Position numbers and translations under genes: made by a program. This document shows, in pieces, positions 7,608 to 9,228 of a DNA stretch of 9,228 bases. This stretch comes from an uncultured Porphyromonadaceae bacterium (GTDB lineage: Bacteria; Bacteroidota; Bacteroidia; Bacteroidales; Muribaculaceae): positions 1 through 9,228 of the forward strand of contig CAJKBH010000059.1 in assembly GCA_905198125.1 (NCBI GenBank), read 5' to 3'. The notes beneath the pieces were generated by a model. It was not told the DNA's origin. It did no database searches and worked only from the letters and a program-made list of their open reading frames with translations. How positions within the stretch are numbered: position 1 is the stretch's first letter; each line of letters starts with the position of its first letter.

Positions 7608-7641
7608 CAAAGTTACAAAATTTTTCGCTAATACGCGCAGA
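7608..7641 (-). promoter_or_regulatory. Probable promoter of the synthetase operon
   Basis: On the minus strand TAACTTTG (7615-7608) exactly fits the Bacteroidetes -7 consensus TAnnTTTG. The -33 element is weak: TCTG (7641-7638), three of four matches, with a 22-nt spacer. Transcription would start at about 7600-7605, giving a leader near 36 nt. The 14-nt block around the -7 element is identical to that of the tRNA-His promoter. Confidence 0.6.
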
Positions 7642-7660
7642 GCAAGTATTAAATATATGT

Positions 7661-7704
7661 AAATAAAAAGACCGCTTCAAAATATTGGAATTTTGAAGCG
7701 GTCT
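7661..7704 (-). terminator. Intrinsic terminator of tRNA-His
   Basis: A perfect 15-bp inverted repeat (7669-7683 with 7690-7704; arm AGACCGCTTCAAAAT on the + strand) encloses a 6-nt loop. On the minus strand it is followed by a T-rich tract reading TTTTATTT (7668-7661). It starts 4 nt beyond the tRNA 3' end (C73) and separates the tRNA from the synthetase promoter. Confidence 0.9.
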
Positions 7705-7708
7705 GCGG

Positions 7709-7783
<75 letters not shown>

Positions 7784-7815
7784 ATTTCTGTCTTTGCCCT
7801 CCGGCTTTGACGCTG

Positions 7816-7846
7816 CAAAGTTACAACTAATTTTTAATTCCGCAAT
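7816..7846 (-). promoter_or_regulatory. Promoter of tRNA-His
   Basis: On the minus strand TAACTTTG (7823-7816) matches the -7 consensus, with ATTG (7846-7843) 19 nt upstream as a three-of-four match to the -33 TTTG. Predicted transcription start is about 7808-7812, some 25-29 nt before the mature tRNA end. Confidence 0.65.
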
Positions 7847-7897
7847 ACTTCAGGGAAAGATTTTTTTGCACTCCTGTCTGCGGATAGTCAAGATATG

Positions 7898-7929
7898 TAT
7901 GGTTAAACCGGTAATTCTTCGTACATTTG
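7898..7929 (+). promoter_or_regulatory. Possible promoter of the acetyltransferase gene
   Basis: TACATTTG (7922-7929) is an exact TAnnTTTG match; TATG (7898-7901), 20 nt upstream, matches three of four -33 bases. The -7 element ends only 4 nt before the ATG at 7934, so the transcript would be leaderless or nearly so. The rest of 7847-7897 shows nothing recognisable. Confidence 0.45.
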
Positions 7930-7933
7930 AGGC

Positions 7934-8566
7934 ATGAAAGAGGTAAATCCGAAAGAAACCACAAGGGCATATGCATTTGAGATGTGGATGAAAGCCCCGA
8001 TGCCTATGGTCACGTTTTTCAAGACGCTTGATGTGTCCAATCTTAAAAAATATGCCAAGCGAAACGGCATGAAGTTCAACATGCTTATGTGTTGGTGCAT
8101 CGGCAAAGCGGCATCACAGGTAAAGGAGTTTTACATGCTTCCTGTCGGCGGCAAACTGATAGAATATGACAATATTGCAGTAAATACCATTGTTTTAAAT
8201 AAAACCGGGGAGGTGAGTTCCTGCGATATTCCGTTTTCAGAGAATCTTGCACGGTTTAACGACGATTATCTGCGTCTGACACAGCAAGTGGCTGAGACAT
8301 GCCTGAATCATGACCTGACCGACAGCATGGTTATCGGCACCTCCGCTCTTGTGCAGTACGATATTGACGGTGCCGTGGGGATGTATAGCGGTGTGTTCAA
8401 CAACCCTTTTATGATATGGGCCAGATATAAGAAGGAACTCCTTGACGGCAGCCCGATATGTCGCACAACCTTGAAAGTGTCCTTTCAGTTTCACCATACC
8501 CAGATGGACGGCGCCCATGCCGCCACATTCCTCTCTCTGCTGCAAAAGGAAATCGACCGCCTCTGA
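7934..8566 (+). CDS. Chloramphenicol-acetyltransferase-family (CatA-like) O-acetyltransferase
   Basis: A cytoplasmic acetyl-CoA-dependent acetyltransferase of 210 aa, close to the 213-219 aa usual for classical CAT. The catalytic motif FQFHHTQMDG (184-193) holds the general-base His188 and structural Asp192, equivalent to His195 and Asp199 of CAT III. TSAL with Ser137 matches the conserved serine near the oxyanion site, and Arg11 (R-x-x-x-F) matches the arginine that pairs with the aspartate. The N-terminal pocket region, KAPMPMVTFFKTLDVSNLKK (20-39), departs from classical resistance enzymes, so chloramphenicol may not be the true substrate; many such chromosomal homologues are untested. An in-frame stop lies at 7928-7930, so ATG 7934 is the first possible ATG start; there is no Shine-Dalgarno at good spacing. 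It is transcribed away from tRNA-His, and no terminator is evident after it. Confidence 0.87.
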   Translation: MKEVNPKETTRAYAFEMWMKAPMPMVTFFKTLDVSNLKKYAKRNGMKFNMLMCWCIGKAASQVKEFYMLPVGGKLIEYDNIAVNTIVLNKTGEVSSCDIPFSENLARFNDDYLRLTQQVAETCLNHDLTDSMVIGTSALVQYDIDGAVGMYSGVFNNPFMIWARYKKELLDGSPICRTTLKVSFQFHHTQMDGAHAATFLSLLQKEIDRL

Positions 8567-8632
8567 GCAGTAATGCCACCATTCCCGTATTAGCCCTAAA
8601 TGTTGCTTTTGTTTATCGGAATACTAAATTGT

Positions 8633-8638
8633 TATAAT
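8633..8638 (+). promoter_or_regulatory. TATAAT box before the 158-aa gene, weak promoter candidate
   Basis: The 88-nt gap after the acetyltransferase gene is AT-rich and contains TATAAT (8633-8638), with TTTGTT (8609-8614) 18 nt upstream. No spaced TTTG/TAnnTTTG pair is present. It ends 16 nt before the ATG at 8655 and could equally be chance in AT-rich DNA. Confidence 0.25.
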
Positions 8639-8654
8639 AAATAGATATTAAAAA

Positions 8655-9131
8655 ATGTCTAAACGATTATACATATTGTTTAAGTTTCCCGATGAAATTT
8701 ATAATTTTGGGAAAATAGTAGAACGGATTAATGTTAAACATGCTGGCATGGCCGCAGTCCGTAATGGGGTTATTGATCTGCATGGACCATGGCCAGGATA
8801 TATTGACGAGGCATATAATCTTGGCTTAAATTCATTTTCTCCGCTTTACTGCTTTTTCTTTTGGTGCTATTGGAATGATGTACTTGTTAATTTGAACTTC
8901 CGGCAATACGTTATGTCGGTATGTGACACATTGGGGGTGAGTGAATGGTGGTACATCGAAGAAAACTCGATAGATTTGTATGTGGGAATGCCTGCTGAGG
9001 AATTAGAGGCAGCATTGACTTCTGCAATCGGCATTGAAGATTTCGACACGCCCACTTATTTCCCTGCAAGCAGCCATCATTTGTTCCATGATTCTTCTCA
9101 AAAGGTGAGACATTTGATGAGTCTCACTTAA
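8655..9131 (+). CDS. Hypothetical protein, 158 aa
   Basis: I do not recognise the family. The protein is probably cytoplasmic: no signal peptide, and the one strongly hydrophobic aromatic run, PLYCFFFWCYWND (63-75), looks like a buried core segment rather than a membrane helix. The N-terminus, KRLYILFKF (3-11), looks like an edge beta strand. The protein is rich in Trp, Tyr and Phe and acidic in the middle (IEENSIDLYVGMPAEELEAA, 101-120). This small, soluble, aromatic-rich type is often seen among immunity or other accessory proteins, but there is no toxin gene next to it here and I do not assign that role. The DNA is more AT-rich than the left part of the window, and the leader ATAGATATTAAAAA is typical of Bacteroidetes start sites without Shine-Dalgarno. 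It lies 88 nt after the acetyltransferase gene on the same strand; cotranscription is uncertain. Confidence 0.75.
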   Translation: MSKRLYILFKFPDEIYNFGKIVERINVKHAGMAAVRNGVIDLHGPWPGYIDEAYNLGLNSFSPLYCFFFWCYWNDVLVNLNFRQYVMSVCDTLGVSEWWYIEENSIDLYVGMPAEELEAALTSAIGIEDFDTPTYFPASSHHLFHDSSQKVRHLMSLT

Positions 9132-9180
9132 AGATTACGTACGCGGAGGGGGGCGCAATCAGAATCCGGATGGAAAGTAG

Positions 9181-9201
9181 GGACGCACGGCTCGTGCGTC
9201 C
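9181..9201. repeat. REP-like palindromic unit
   Basis: GGACGCACG (9181-9189) and CGTGCGTCC (9193-9201) form a perfect 9-bp inverted repeat around the 3-nt loop GCT. It is GC-rich, follows a gene end by 49 nt and has no T-run, so it is not a normal intrinsic terminator. Its form suggests a dispersed extragenic palindrome; only one copy is in this window. The preceding stretch (9132-9180) shows nothing else. Confidence 0.5.
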
Positions 9202-9228
9202 GCTGAAAATCAAGATGTTATTAACGGA

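Overview
The window looks like chromosomal DNA of a fairly GC-rich Bacteroidales bacterium; Muribaculaceae is my best guess, but the sequence alone does not prove the family. The reasons are a large putative porin of the Porin_10 type, a DUF4301 protein, and promoters with the Bacteroidetes -33/-7 pattern (TTTG about 20 nt before TAnnTTTG) in place of the E. coli type. The -7 octamer TAACTTTG recurs in front of three genes.

Layout. Positions 2-274 (+) are the C-terminal end of kbl (threonine degradation), closed by a strong intrinsic terminator (340-370) that overlaps the stop codon of the convergent gene. Positions 369-2426 (-) encode the outer-membrane porin, with its own promoter. Positions 2504-7567 (-) hold four tightly spaced genes that look like one transcription unit: a long RelA/SpoT-type (p)ppGpp synthetase, a coiled-coil lipoprotein, a GuaD-like guanine deaminase and a DUF4301 protein. 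A promoter and a five-codon mini-ORF precede the synthetase. Positions 7709-7783 (-) are tRNA-His(GTG), with its own promoter and a 15-bp perfect terminator hairpin. To the right, on the + strand, lie a chloramphenicol-acetyltransferase-family protein (7934-8566) and an unrecognised 158-aa protein (8655-9131) in visibly more AT-rich DNA. The window ends in a REP-like perfect palindrome (9181-9201).

How the genes may work together. The synthetase has lost every recognisable HD-hydrolase residue but keeps an intact synthetase site plus TGS, zinc-finger and ACT regions. It should therefore be a ribosome-linked, synthesis-only alarmone enzyme that needs a hydrolase encoded elsewhere. Its co-oriented neighbours include a guanine deaminase, which removes guanine from the salvage pool, and a DUF4301 protein with motifs resembling UDP-sugar pyrophosphorylases. 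A functional link through guanine or nucleotide-sugar metabolism is possible but is inference from gene order only. No CRISPR array, transposase, prophage or clear new defence system was seen. The most interesting items are the hydrolase-dead synthetase and its operon, the DUF4301 motifs, and the promoter motifs that abut two start codons.
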